A DNA stretch of 64,000 nucleotides from GAS188 sp044445965 (lineage in GTDB: Bacteria > Pseudomonadota > Alphaproteobacteria > Rhizobiales > Beijerinckiaceae): contig JBIOEJ010000008.1 of assembly GCA_044445965.1 (NCBI GenBank), positions 1 to 64,000 on the forward strand. The letters run 5' to 3'. This document shows positions 1-7,125 of the stretch, piece after piece; position 1 is the stretch's first letter; each line of letters begins with the position of its first letter. The notes beneath the pieces are model-generated. The model saw only the letters and a list, made by a program, of their open reading frames with translations. It ran no database searches and was not told where the DNA came from. A program made the translations under genes and the position numbers.

Positions 1-1
1 G

Positions 2-181
2 CCGCCGCCGGTGTTCAGGCCGGCGCCGCCTCCCCCGCCTCCTCCCAGGCCAGCGCCACCGCCTCCACCCGTGGTCAGGCCGGCGCCTCCGCCTCCTCCG
101 GCGGCCAGGCCCGCACCACCGCCGCCGGCTGGCCCGAGGAAGCCTTGCACGCCCCAGGAGCACGCCCAGGGCAAGTGCTGA
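2..181 (+). CDS. C-terminal end of a proline-rich repeat protein (partial)
   Basis: Reading frame 2 is open from the window edge to a TGA at 179-181 and gives 59 residues. It contains four copies of an Arg-Pro-Ala-Pro(4-7) unit separated by Val-Val or Ala-Ala, then a non-repetitive tail containing KPCTPQEHAQGKC. Pro-rich stretches ending in a short Cys-containing tail are common at the ends of exported or envelope proteins of Hyphomicrobiales. The same DNA is open in other frames (Gly-rich on the minus strand, Ala/Ser-rich in plus frame 1), so the frame choice is inferred from the regular repeat, the sensible tail, and the hairpin at 204-226 that follows. Function is unknown and the start lies outside the window. 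Confidence 0.5.
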   Translation, partial: PPPVFRPAPPPPPPPRPAPPPPPVVRPAPPPPPAARPAPPPPAGPRKPCTPQEHAQGKC

Positions 182-203
182 GCTCGAAACTTTGGCGATG
201 ATG

Positions 204-226
204 GCCCCGCCGCGGTGCGGCGGGGC
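204..226. terminator. Perfect 10-bp hairpin between convergent genes
   Basis: GCCCCGCCGC, loop GGT, then the exact reverse complement. It lies between the stop of the proline-rich protein (plus) and the stop of the dehydrogenase gene (minus, ends at 233), so it could end transcription from both sides. There is no T-tract on either side, so intrinsic termination is inferred from position and stem strength only. Confidence 0.5.
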
Positions 227-232
227 GGCAGC

Positions 233-1096
233 TCACCCTTCCAGGCGGGCGATCAGGGACGAGGTATCCCATCTACGGCCGCCGAGTTTCTGCACTTCGG
301 CGTAGAATTGATCGACGAGCGCGGAAACCGGCAGCTGCGCGCCGTTGCGGCGCGCTTCGGCAATGCAGATCGACAGGTCCTTGCGCATCCAGTCGACCGC
401 GAAACCGAAATCGAACTTGCCCTGATTCATCGTCTTGCCGCGATTTTCCATTTGCCAGGAGCCTGCCGCACCCTTCGAGATCACCTCCAGCACGGCTTCG
501 ACATCGAGCTTCGCGCGCTTGGCGAAATGAATACCCTCGGCGAGGCCCTGGACGAGGCCCGCGATGCAGATCTGGTTCACCATCTTCGTCAATTGGCCGG
601 CGCCTGGCGCTCCGATGAGACGACATGAGCGTGCATAGGACGCGATCACCGGTTCGGCCTTGGCATATTGGGTCCCGTCCCCGCCGCACATGACGGTGAG
701 GACGCCGTTCTCGGCGCCAGCCTGGCCTCCCGAGACCGGCGCGTCGACGAAGCCTATTCCGGCCTTGCCGGCAACGCCATGCAGCTCGCGGGCGATCTCG
801 GCCGAGGCGGTCGTGTGATCGACGAAGATCGCGCCCTTGGCCATGCCGCCGAAAGCGCCGTCGGGACCCATGGTGACGGCGCGCAGATCATCGTCATTGC
901 CGACGCAGGCGAAGACGATGTCACGTCCCTTGGCGGCTTCGCGCGGTGTCGGCGCGCTCGAGCCGCCATGCTTCTTCACCCAGGCATCGGCCTTGGCCGC
1001 GGTGCGGTTATAGACCGTGACCTCATGCCCTTTGGCTTTGAGGTGACCCGCCATGGGAAAGCCCATGACTCCCAGCCCGAGAAATGCGGTTTTCAT
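233..1096 (-). CDS. NAD(P)-dependent beta-hydroxyacid dehydrogenase (3-hydroxyisobutyrate dehydrogenase / tartronate semialdehyde reductase family)
   Basis: 287 residues, normal length for the family. The N-terminus has the Rossmann dinucleotide motif GLGVMG (residues 7-12), the substrate loop DAPVSGGQAGAENG (about 118-131) and the catalytic lysine in GQLTKMVNQ (Lys171), followed by the all-helical C-terminal domain. Such enzymes oxidise or reduce small beta-hydroxyacids in the cytosol; the exact substrate cannot be read from sequence. The start is supported by a GAGG ribosome site 5 bases before the ATG and by the short distance to the Rossmann motif. It is the last gene of the polar amino-acid ABC operon and overlaps the permease gene before it by 74 bases, so it may act on a product of the imported compound. 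Confidence 0.85.
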   Translation of the reverse strand: MKTAFLGLGVMGFPMAGHLKAKGHEVTVYNRTAAKADAWVKKHGGSSAPTPREAAKGRDIVFACVGNDDDLRAVTMGPDGAFGGMAKGAIFVDHTTASAEIARELHGVAGKAGIGFVDAPVSGGQAGAENGVLTVMCGGDGTQYAKAEPVIASYARSCRLIGAPGAGQLTKMVNQICIAGLVQGLAEGIHFAKRAKLDVEAVLEVISKGAAGSWQMENRGKTMNQGKFDFGFAVDWMRKDLSICIAEARRNGAQLPVSALVDQFYAEVQKLGGRRWDTSSLIARLEG

Positions 1097-1853
1097 CTTG
1101 ACCTCGTGTCTGCGTTTCAGCCGTTCCGACCACGAGATGCCGCGAACATGACCGCTCGATCAAGTCCCAAACGCGACGGATGATCTCGACGATGACCAGA
1201 TAGATGATCGACGCATAGACATAGATCAGGAAATCGAAGGTGCGCGCGAAAATGAAGCGCGTTTGCCCGAATAGATCGAGCAAGGTCACGATGGCCGCGA
1301 GCGCGCTCGCCTTGATCATGGCGATCAGCTCGTTGCCGAAGGGCCGCAAAGCCACGAGAAAGGCCTGCGGCCAGACCACGTGGCGGGCGATGCGGTATTT
1401 GGAGAGGCCGAGCGAGGCTGCGGCTTCGCTCTGGCCCTTCGGCACGGAGTTGAGGGCGCCGCGCATGATCTCGGCCTGATAGGCCGCGGTGTTGAGCGAG
1501 AAGGCGAAGATGCAACAGAAGAAGGCTTCGCGGAACAGCCACCACAGGCCCATATCGGTCAGGAAGGGGCGGATCTCGCCGGCGCCGTAATAGACGAGGT
1601 AGAGCTGGCAGAGCAGCGGCGTGCCGCGGAAGAAGGTCACGTAGGCGATGGCCGCGCCCGAGAGGATCTTGCTGCGCGACATGCGCGCCCGGCAGATGGG
1701 ATAGGCGATGAGGAAGCCGAGGAGGACCGAGAGCACCACTACCTGGATCGTGATCCACAGCCCATCGACGAGCCGCAAGCCGTAGCGAGACATCATCTCG
1801 AAATTGAGGAGTGTCGCGAGCCCATCCCAGAGACCTTGCGGCATCTCAGGCAA
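1023..1853 (-). CDS. Polar amino-acid ABC transporter permease (HisM/GlnP type)
   Basis: 276 residues. Inner-membrane subunit with about five hydrophobic segments and the cytoplasmic EAA loop (VPKGQSEAAASLG, near 150-165) that docks the ATPase. It pairs with the permease encoded just upstream, whose stop overlaps this start by 8 bases, so the two are probably translationally coupled. The typical family member ends close to the sequence RRVWDLIERSCSRHL; here about 35 more residues follow, rich in Gly, Ser, Arg and Gln and unlike a membrane protein, encoded in a frame that overlaps the start of the dehydrogenase gene. That tail looks like read-through after loss of the original stop. No cognate ATPase gene is present in this operon. 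Confidence 0.85.
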   Translation of the reverse strand: MPEMPQGLWDGLATLLNFEMMSRYGLRLVDGLWITIQVVVLSVLLGFLIAYPICRARMSRSKILSGAAIAYVTFFRGTPLLCQLYLVYYGAGEIRPFLTDMGLWWLFREAFFCCIFAFSLNTAAYQAEIMRGALNSVPKGQSEAAASLGLSKYRIARHVVWPQAFLVALRPFGNELIAMIKASALAAIVTLLDLFGQTRFIFARTFDFLIYVYASIIYLVIVEIIRRVWDLIERSCSRHLVVGTAETQTRGQDENRISRAGSHGLSHGGSPQSQRA

Positions 1854-2547
1854 AGCCCCTGTTGGCGTGCCGTTCGAGGCGGCTCTGGACGAGGCCCGAT
1901 GCGATGCTGAAGACGAGGTAGATCGCCGCCGCCGCCGAATAGAACAGGATCGGTCGCGTCGTGTTCCGCGAGGCTTCGGTCGCCGCGCGCAGGAGATCCA
2001 TCACGGCGAGCGTCGAGATCAGGGAGGTGTCCTTCAGCAGCACCATCCAGATATTCCCGAGGCCGGGGAGCGCGATGCGCAGGAGCTGTGGCATCAGCAC
2101 GAGCCGGAAGGTCTTCTTGGGATCGAGGCCGAGCGATCTCGCCGCCTCGCTCTGGCCTCTCGGCACCGCCTTCAGAGCCGCGATCCAGACCTCACTCGAA
2201 TAAGCGGTCATCACCACGCTCAGCGCGATGACACCGGCGACGAAGGCGTTGAGCTCGAGATGCGTCTCGAGCCCGAAAACCTTGCTCAGGCGGTCGATGA
2301 GCGCCTGCAGGCCGAAATAGACGATGAACAACGAGAGGAGATCGGGGATGCCACGGAAGAATGTCGTATAGGCGTTGCAGAAGAGCCGCACTCCGCGATT
2401 GGCGGAGAGCTTCAGGACGGCGAGCAGCAAGCCCGCGCCGAAGCCGAAAGGCACCGTCGTCACGGCAAGCAGGATCGTCGCCACGGCGCCCTTGAGGAGC
2501 AGGCCGCCCCAGCCAGTCGGGCCGAAGAGGAGGCTGAAGGAGTCCAT
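1846..2547 (-). CDS. Polar amino-acid ABC transporter permease (HisQ type)
   Basis: 233 residues from the chosen ATG. Hydrophobic from the N-terminus (FGPTGWGGLLLKGAV is the usual beginning of HisQ-like permeases), with the EAA loop AVPRGQSEAARSLG in the middle and a further pair of membrane segments. A GTG at 2580 would add 11 residues, but it starts directly at the foot of a large hairpin (2581-2623) and its GGGGAG would be only 2 bases away; the ATG gives the family-like N-terminus. Forms a heterodimer with the next permease in the inner membrane. The binding protein gene lies upstream on the other side of the hairpin. Confidence 0.85.
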   Translation of the reverse strand: MDSFSLLFGPTGWGGLLLKGAVATILLAVTTVPFGFGAGLLLAVLKLSANRGVRLFCNAYTTFFRGIPDLLSLFIVYFGLQALIDRLSKVFGLETHLELNAFVAGVIALSVVMTAYSSEVWIAALKAVPRGQSEAARSLGLDPKKTFRLVLMPQLLRIALPGLGNIWMVLLKDTSLISTLAVMDLLRAATEASRNTTRPILFYSAAAAIYLVFSIASGLVQSRLERHANRGFA

Positions 2548-2580
2548 CAGGCCTTGCCCGCTAGAGCCGCTGACCTTCAC

Positions 2581-2623
2581 CTCTCCCCTTGGCCCGGATC
2601 CTAGTCCGGGCCTTGCGGGAGAG
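2581..2623 (-). terminator. Two-tier hairpin between binding-protein and permease genes
   Basis: Outer arms CTCTCCC / GGGAGAG and inner arms GGCCCGGA / TCCGGGCC (2591-2598 and 2605-2612) around a 6-base loop. It sits in the 3' spacer of the binding-protein gene. Such structures usually protect the upstream mRNA end or attenuate read-through so that more binding protein than permease is made. No T-tract follows. It resembles the CT-rich palindromes at 15474-15508 and 60862-60890. Confidence 0.5.
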
Positions 2624-2661
2624 ATGGGAGAACACTCTGCGCAGCGAAGCAGGTGTGCGCA

Positions 2662-3441
2662 TTATTTCCCGCGGATCGAGTCCTTGAAGTATTTCGCCTC
2701 GAGCTTCTTGTAGGTGCCGTCGGCGTCGAGCTCGCCGATCGCCTTGTTGAGCATGTCGCGAAGATCGGTGTCCTCGGGTCGGAAGGCCGCGCCGACACCG
2801 ATACCGTGGATTTCCGGGACGCGCTGGATCTTGGCGATGACGCGGCAGCAGCCATTGCCCTTCTTGTCGATGAAGTCCTGCTCGACCAAGCCGTCGCCGA
2901 CCACATAGTCGATGCGACCGCTCGCGAGATCGAGATTGGGCTCGTCCTGGGTCGGATAGAGCTTGATCTGCGAATCCTTGTAGAATTTCTCGAGGAAATT
3001 GGCGTGGATGGTCGAAGATTGCGTGCCGATGGTCTTGCCTTTGAGGGCTGCCGGCGAAACATCGTCGCTCTTATTCGATGCCTGGCCGGCGAAGACCGGC
3101 GACGTCGCATAGTACATATCCGAGAAGATGACCTTCTTCTTGCGCTCGTCGGTGATGTTCATGCTCGAGAAGATGACGTCGAACTTGCCGCCGAGCAGCG
3201 CCGGGATGACGCCGTCCCAATCCTGGTTCTGGAAGGTGCAGGTGAGCTTCATGCGCTCGCATAGCGCCATGCCGTAATCGACTTCCCAACCGACGATTTT
3301 GCCGGAGGGATCCACGCTCTCGAATGGCGCATAAGTCGCGTCCGTGCCGAAGCGTACCGTCTTCCATTCCTTGGCGCCCGCGGACGACACCGCAAGACAG
3401 GCCGCCAATCCCAGCAAGGCCGATAGTTTCGCTTTTCTCAT
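2662..3441 (-). CDS. Periplasmic polar amino-acid binding protein (ArgT/HisJ family)
   Basis: 259 residues, usual length. Sec signal peptide (Lys/Arg, then a hydrophobic run, cleavage after SSAGA near 22). The mature part shows the family pattern: FGTDATYAPFES, then GWEVDYGMALCERM, then the hinge segment FSSMNITDERKKKVIFSDMY. It would capture a basic or other polar amino acid in the periplasm and deliver it to the two permeases encoded downstream; the ligand cannot be assigned with certainty. First gene of the operon, preceded by a candidate sigma-54 promoter and a 15-bp direct repeat. The downstream hairpin (2581-2623) fits higher expression of this subunit. Confidence 0.88.
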   Translation of the reverse strand: MRKAKLSALLGLAACLAVSSAGAKEWKTVRFGTDATYAPFESVDPSGKIVGWEVDYGMALCERMKLTCTFQNQDWDGVIPALLGGKFDVIFSSMNITDERKKKVIFSDMYYATSPVFAGQASNKSDDVSPAALKGKTIGTQSSTIHANFLEKFYKDSQIKLYPTQDEPNLDLASGRIDYVVGDGLVEQDFIDKKGNGCCRVIAKIQRVPEIHGIGVGAAFRPEDTDLRDMLNKAIGELDADGTYKKLEAKYFKDSIRGK

Positions 3442-3521
3442 TGTTCACTCCTCGGTCTCATTCTCGCCGTTGCGGACGGCGTGCCGCATCGTATCCATCC
3501 CGTTCAGGCCATTAGACGCCC

Positions 3522-3539
3522 TCGCAAAACCGATGCCAA
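3522..3539 (-). promoter_or_regulatory. Candidate sigma-54 (-24/-12) promoter for the polar amino-acid operon
   Basis: On the minus strand TTGGCATCGGTTTTGCGA, with GG and GC separated by exactly 10 bases, against the consensus TGGCAC-N5-TTGC (mismatch only in the last base of the -24 block). Expected transcription start is about 3512, leaving a leader of about 70 bases to the ATG. Read by eye only; the same element type precedes livK and urtA, which supports it. Confidence 0.55.
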
Positions 3540-3542
3540 GCC

Positions 3543-3576
3543 GGAGCGAGGAAAGTTGTCGGGAGCGAGGAAAGTT
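3543..3576. repeat. 15-bp direct repeat just upstream of the sigma-54 element
   Basis: GGAGCGAGGAAAGTT occurs twice, at 3543-3557 and 3562-3576, exact copies with a 4-base spacer (19-base period, just under two helical turns). It lies 6 bases upstream of the -24 block on the operon side. The position suggests a regulator binding site, but no known consensus is recognised. Confidence 0.6.
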
Positions 3577-3604
3577 TGATCCCTGAACCCCCGTCCGCCG
3601 CCGC

Positions 3605-4378
3605 CTATAGGGGGTCGAAATCGAAATATCTATGGGCGATCGCCGCATAGCTTCCGTCGGCGCGCACCTCCTTGAGCGCCGCATCGATCTTCGCCTTGAG
3701 ACCGTCCTCGCCTTGGCGCATCACCACCGCGAAGCCTTCCCCCGCAATTCGCCCCGGATCGTCGACGCGCCCCACTGCGGTGCAGCAACTCGCTTCCGGG
3801 GCAGTCTTCAGCCAGTCGCGCAAGCTCATCTCGTCGCCGATCACGAGATCGGTACGGTCGGCGGCGAGATCGAGATTGGCCTCGATCTGCGTCGCGTAGG
3901 TGGTGAGCTGCGAATTCGGGAAACGCTCTTCGGCGAGCGTCGCAAAGGGGCTGTCGCGCAGCGCCCCGATCGAGTGGTCGGCAAGCGCTTCCGGGGTGAG
4001 AGCCTTGAAGCTCGCATCCTTGCGGGCGATGAAGATCGCCGGCATGCGGAAATAGGGCTCCGACAGCGTAAACTTCTCCCGACGCTCATCGGTGATCTCG
4101 AAGCTCGACACGATGGCGTCACCCTTGCCGCTGACCAGCGATGGTATGAGACGATCGAAATCACGATGCTTGAATAGGCACGAACGCTTGATGCGCACGC
4201 ACATGGCGTTCATCAGATCGATCTCGAAGCCGGTCATTTCGCCCTTCGCCCCCCAATAGGCGTAAGGAGGATGGGCGGCCTCGGTGAGGAGCACGAGCGG
4301 CGCGTCCTGTATCTTGGAGGGATCGCCCGGCGCGCCATTGACGGTCGAGGCAAAGACGAAGGCCAGGCCGACAAGCAC
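3605..4378 (-). CDS. Second periplasmic amino-acid binding protein (SBP family 3)
   Basis: 257 residues. Same fold as the neighbouring binding protein: LTEAAHPPYAYWG, then GFEIDLMNAMCVRIKRSC, SSFEITDERREKFTLSEPYF and LDLAADRTDLVIGDEMSL correspond segment by segment, so the two are diverged paralogues. The only usable start is a GTG; the frame stays open upstream with a basic, hydrophobic stretch (RGPWRAAIGVV) that would make a better signal peptide but contains no ATG, GTG or TTG, so the N-terminus is uncertain. It could be an alternative receptor for the same permeases, a common situation in this family. Its stop is about 160 bases upstream of the other binding-protein start, with the sigma-54 element in between, so it is probably transcribed separately. 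Confidence 0.8.
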   Translation of the reverse strand: MLVGLAFVFASTVNGAPGDPSKIQDAPLVLLTEAAHPPYAYWGAKGEMTGFEIDLMNAMCVRIKRSCLFKHRDFDRLIPSLVSGKGDAIVSSFEITDERREKFTLSEPYFRMPAIFIARKDASFKALTPEALADHSIGALRDSPFATLAEERFPNSQLTTYATQIEANLDLAADRTDLVIGDEMSLRDWLKTAPEASCCTAVGRVDDPGRIAGEGFAVVMRQGEDGLKAKIDAALKEVRADGSYAAIAHRYFDFDPL

Positions 4379-4645
4379 GACGCCGATGGCGGCGCGCCAC
4401 GGCCCTCGTCCTTGCGCCGAGATCGGGCCGCGATCGAAGGCCGACGTTACAGAGTGGATCGGCAGCGGACAGACCTCCCGGCCCCGGATTTAGCTCGCGA
4501 TGCTCGTTGCCTATAACGATAAAGCCAGGACGGTGCCAAATTGGCAACCGGCGCCGCCGTTCGTGGCGCGCACGATCGCGTGTGCGATCGCGTTTGCTTG
4601 TGGTGGCGCGCCATAGCTTCTAGACCGGCGGCCGGAGGTTCGAGC

Positions 4646-5728
4646 ATGTTGACGAAGGATGAGGTCATCGCGGCGCTGGCAACCGTCGCCGGACCCGATG
4701 GAGCGACCCCCCTGGCGCGCTCGGACGCCCTCTCCGATGTGTTGATCTCGGGCGGAAAGGTCACCTTTTCGATCACCGGCGATCCGGCGCATTCGGTCGA
4801 GCTCGAGGCGGTCCGGCTCGCGGCCGAGCGCGCCGTGAAGGCGCTGCAGGGCGTCGAGACCGTGCTCGTGACGCTGACGGCCGAGCGGCCGGCACAAGCC
4901 TCGGCCCCGGCGGCACGGCCGAGCGGGCAGCCGGCGCGGGTTCGAACCGGAGCGATGCGCGCCCGCACCCCGATCGTCGGCGTCGAGCGCGTCATCGCGG
5001 TTGCGAGCGGCAAGGGCGGGGTCGGAAAATCGACGACAGCCGCCAATCTCGCGCTCGCCCTGGCGGGCGAGGGATTTCGCGTCGGCATCCTCGACGCCGA
5101 CATCTATGGACCCTCGATGCCGCGCCTGTTCGGCCTCACGGCGAAGCCTGAGGTCAGCGAGGGCAGAATAATCCAGCCGCTGCAAGCCCATGGCCTGAAG
5201 ATCATGTCGATGGGCTTCCTCGTCTCCGAGCAGACCGCCATGGTGTGGCGCGGGCCGATGGTCGCCGGCGCCGTCCAGCAAATGCTGCGCGAGGTCGCCT
5301 GGGAGCCGCTCGACGTGCTCGTGGTCGACATGCCGCCAGGAACCGGAGATGCGCAGCTGACGCTCGCCCAATCGGTGGCGCTCTCGGGCGCGGTGATCGT
5401 TTCGACGCCCCAGGATCTCGCCCTGATCGATGCGCGGCGTGGGGTGGAGATGTTCCGCAAGGTCGATGCGCCGATCCTCGGCATCATCGAGAATATGAGC
5501 ACCTTCATCTGCCCGAATTGCGGGGCGCGGCACGATATTTTCGGGCATGGCGGGGCGCGCAAGGAGGCGGCGCGGATGGGGATCCCCTTCCTCGGCGAGA
5601 TCCCGCTCGAACTAGCGCTGAGGGAGACTTCTGATGCCGGGCGCCCGATTGTGGTTTCGCAGCCTTCGAGCCCGATCACCACCGCCTATCGCAATATCGC
5701 GCGGCGAGTGAAGGCCGCGATCGAATGA
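4646..5728 (+). CDS. apbC: Mrp/ApbC family iron-sulfur carrier P-loop ATPase
   Basis: 360 residues. N-terminal MIP18/DUF59-like domain (about 1-80), a Pro/Ala-rich linker, then the deviant Walker A GKGGVGKST (122-130), Walker B VVDMPPGTGD, and the Fe-S-binding CPNC near 289-292. Mrp/ApbC proteins carry a [4Fe-4S] cluster for delivery to target enzymes in the cytosol. The start at 4646 is chosen over an ATG at 4541 because GGAGG (4634-4638) lies 7 bases before it and the longer version adds a low-complexity leader. Nearby moaA encodes an Fe-S enzyme but is in a separate unit, so no partner is implied. Confidence 0.92.
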   Translation: MLTKDEVIAALATVAGPDGATPLARSDALSDVLISGGKVTFSITGDPAHSVELEAVRLAAERAVKALQGVETVLVTLTAERPAQASAPAARPSGQPARVRTGAMRARTPIVGVERVIAVASGKGGVGKSTTAANLALALAGEGFRVGILDADIYGPSMPRLFGLTAKPEVSEGRIIQPLQAHGLKIMSMGFLVSEQTAMVWRGPMVAGAVQQMLREVAWEPLDVLVVDMPPGTGDAQLTLAQSVALSGAVIVSTPQDLALIDARRGVEMFRKVDAPILGIIENMSTFICPNCGARHDIFGHGGARKEAARMGIPFLGEIPLELALRETSDAGRPIVVSQPSSPITTAYRNIARRVKAAIE

Positions 5729-5825
5729 CCCGCCGCAATCGCGCCGCGAAGTCATGACTTGTTCATCTCGCCCGGCGAGGAGATTGGCCGCTGGTGCCGG
5801 AGCACGTCAAAACCGGAACACGGGA

Positions 5826-6926
5826 ATGGCATCTATGATGAAACGCCGTCAGTTTCTCGCGGCCGCAACGCTCGGCGCGACGGCTTCAGGTCTCGCCACG
5901 CCTGCTCTCGCCGAGAACGCGCCGGAGCTCAAATGGCGCCTCACATCGAGCTTCCCCAAGGCGTTCGACATCATGCAGGAGACGATCAAGGTGTTTGCGA
6001 GCGCCGTTGCCGGCGCCACCGACGGGCGCTTTCAGATCGACGTTTTCGCCTCCGGCGAGATCAAATCCGGCCTGCAGGCGCTCGAGGCCGTGCAAAACGG
6101 CGAGGTCGAAATGGCGCACACCGCGCTCAGCCTATTTGCCACGCGCCAGCCCGCGCTCGCTTTCGCCACGGGCGTGCCTTTCGGCCTCGATGCCCGCCAG
6201 CAGGCGGCCTGGTGGGCCGAAGGCGGCGGGCAGGATCTGATGGGCGAAGTGTTGCGTCCTTTCGGGGTGGCCGCGCTCGCTTGCGGCAATACCGGGGCGC
6301 AGATGGGCGGCTGGTTTCGCAAGGACGTGAAGACACCGGCCGACTTCAACTCGTTGAAGATGCGCATCGGCGGACTCTCGGGCAAGGTGCTCGAAAAGCT
6401 CGGCGGCACGGCGGTCGCGACCGCTGCCGGCGAGATCAAGGCGGCGCTCGAGAGCGGGGCGCTCGACGCTGCCCAATGGGCCGGTCCCCATGACGATGAG
6501 CGGCTCGGCTTGCAGAAGGTGGCGCCGTCCTACTATTTTCCCGGTTGGCAGCAAGGCTCGAACGCGCTGCACATTCTGATCAATCAGGCGAAATGGAGCG
6601 AGCTGCCGGCCAATTACCAGGCGATCCTGACAGCGGCTGCTTCGCTTGCCGGCACCTCGATGCAGGCGAAATACGATGCGCGCAATCCCGACGCCTTGAA
6701 GAAGCTCGTGGTCGACGGGGCGAGGTTGAAGCCCTTCGGGGCCGAGATCATGGACGCGGCGAATGCGGCCGCCAATGCGGTCTACGCCGAGATCGCCGCC
6801 GATAATCCGCAGTTCTCCAAGATCTTGTCGGCCTATATGGCCTTCCGCAATGATGAATACCTGTGGTTCCAGGTGGGCGAGGTCGCCTATGACAACTACC
6901 TCGTGCGGGCGCGCGCAAAGGGGTAG
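5826..6926 (+). CDS. TRAP transporter solute-binding protein, TakP-like, Tat-exported
   Basis: 366 residues. Twin-arginine signal (KRRQFLAAATLG) with cleavage after TPALA near residue 32. The body follows the TakP/mannitol-chloroaromatic subgroup: WRLTSSFPKAFD, the ligand-anchoring arginine in LKMRIGGLSGKV, and GPHDDERLG / YYFPGWQQGS in the C-terminal lobe. Ligands of this subgroup are monocarboxylates such as 2-oxoacids. In TakP the segment before GPYDDEKLG reads ATEW; here it is AAQW, so a Glu near the ligand is Gln. GGAA 7 bases before the ATG supports this start. The TRAP membrane subunits are encoded next to it but on the opposite strand, converging. Confidence 0.88.
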   Translation: MASMMKRRQFLAAATLGATASGLATPALAENAPELKWRLTSSFPKAFDIMQETIKVFASAVAGATDGRFQIDVFASGEIKSGLQALEAVQNGEVEMAHTALSLFATRQPALAFATGVPFGLDARQQAAWWAEGGGQDLMGEVLRPFGVAALACGNTGAQMGGWFRKDVKTPADFNSLKMRIGGLSGKVLEKLGGTAVATAAGEIKAALESGALDAAQWAGPHDDERLGLQKVAPSYYFPGWQQGSNALHILINQAKWSELPANYQAILTAAASLAGTSMQAKYDARNPDALKKLVVDGARLKPFGAEIMDAANAAANAVYAEIAADNPQFSKILSAYMAFRNDEYLWFQVGEVAYDNYLVRARAKG

Positions 6927-7125
6927 GCGGGGTAAGAGACCCCCACCTCATTCCTCCCCCTTTTTTGGGCGGAGGACGGACGCCTAGCCGATACCGTCAG
7001 TGCATTTTCGCAAGCGCGGTGTCGCGCGCGACCCTGCTCCCTCCCCTCAAAAAGGGATGGCCGGGGCGGGGATCAATCTCGCAAAGGTCTCAATGCCGAA
7101 AAAGGGAGAGAGCACAAGCACTTGA

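Noticed and set aside
1..200. Glycine-rich protein on the minus strand (repeats of GGGGGAGL)
   Set aside because: It is the complement of the Pro-rich repeat; no start codon or ribosome site is seen upstream in that frame before the dehydrogenase stop, whereas the plus frame ends with a sensible tail and hairpin.
6950..7110. Terminators between dctP and dctM
   Set aside because: CT-rich and GA-rich runs (CCTCCCCC...GGCGGAGG, CCCCTC...AAAAAGGG) can pair only imperfectly; no clean stem with a T-tract was found.
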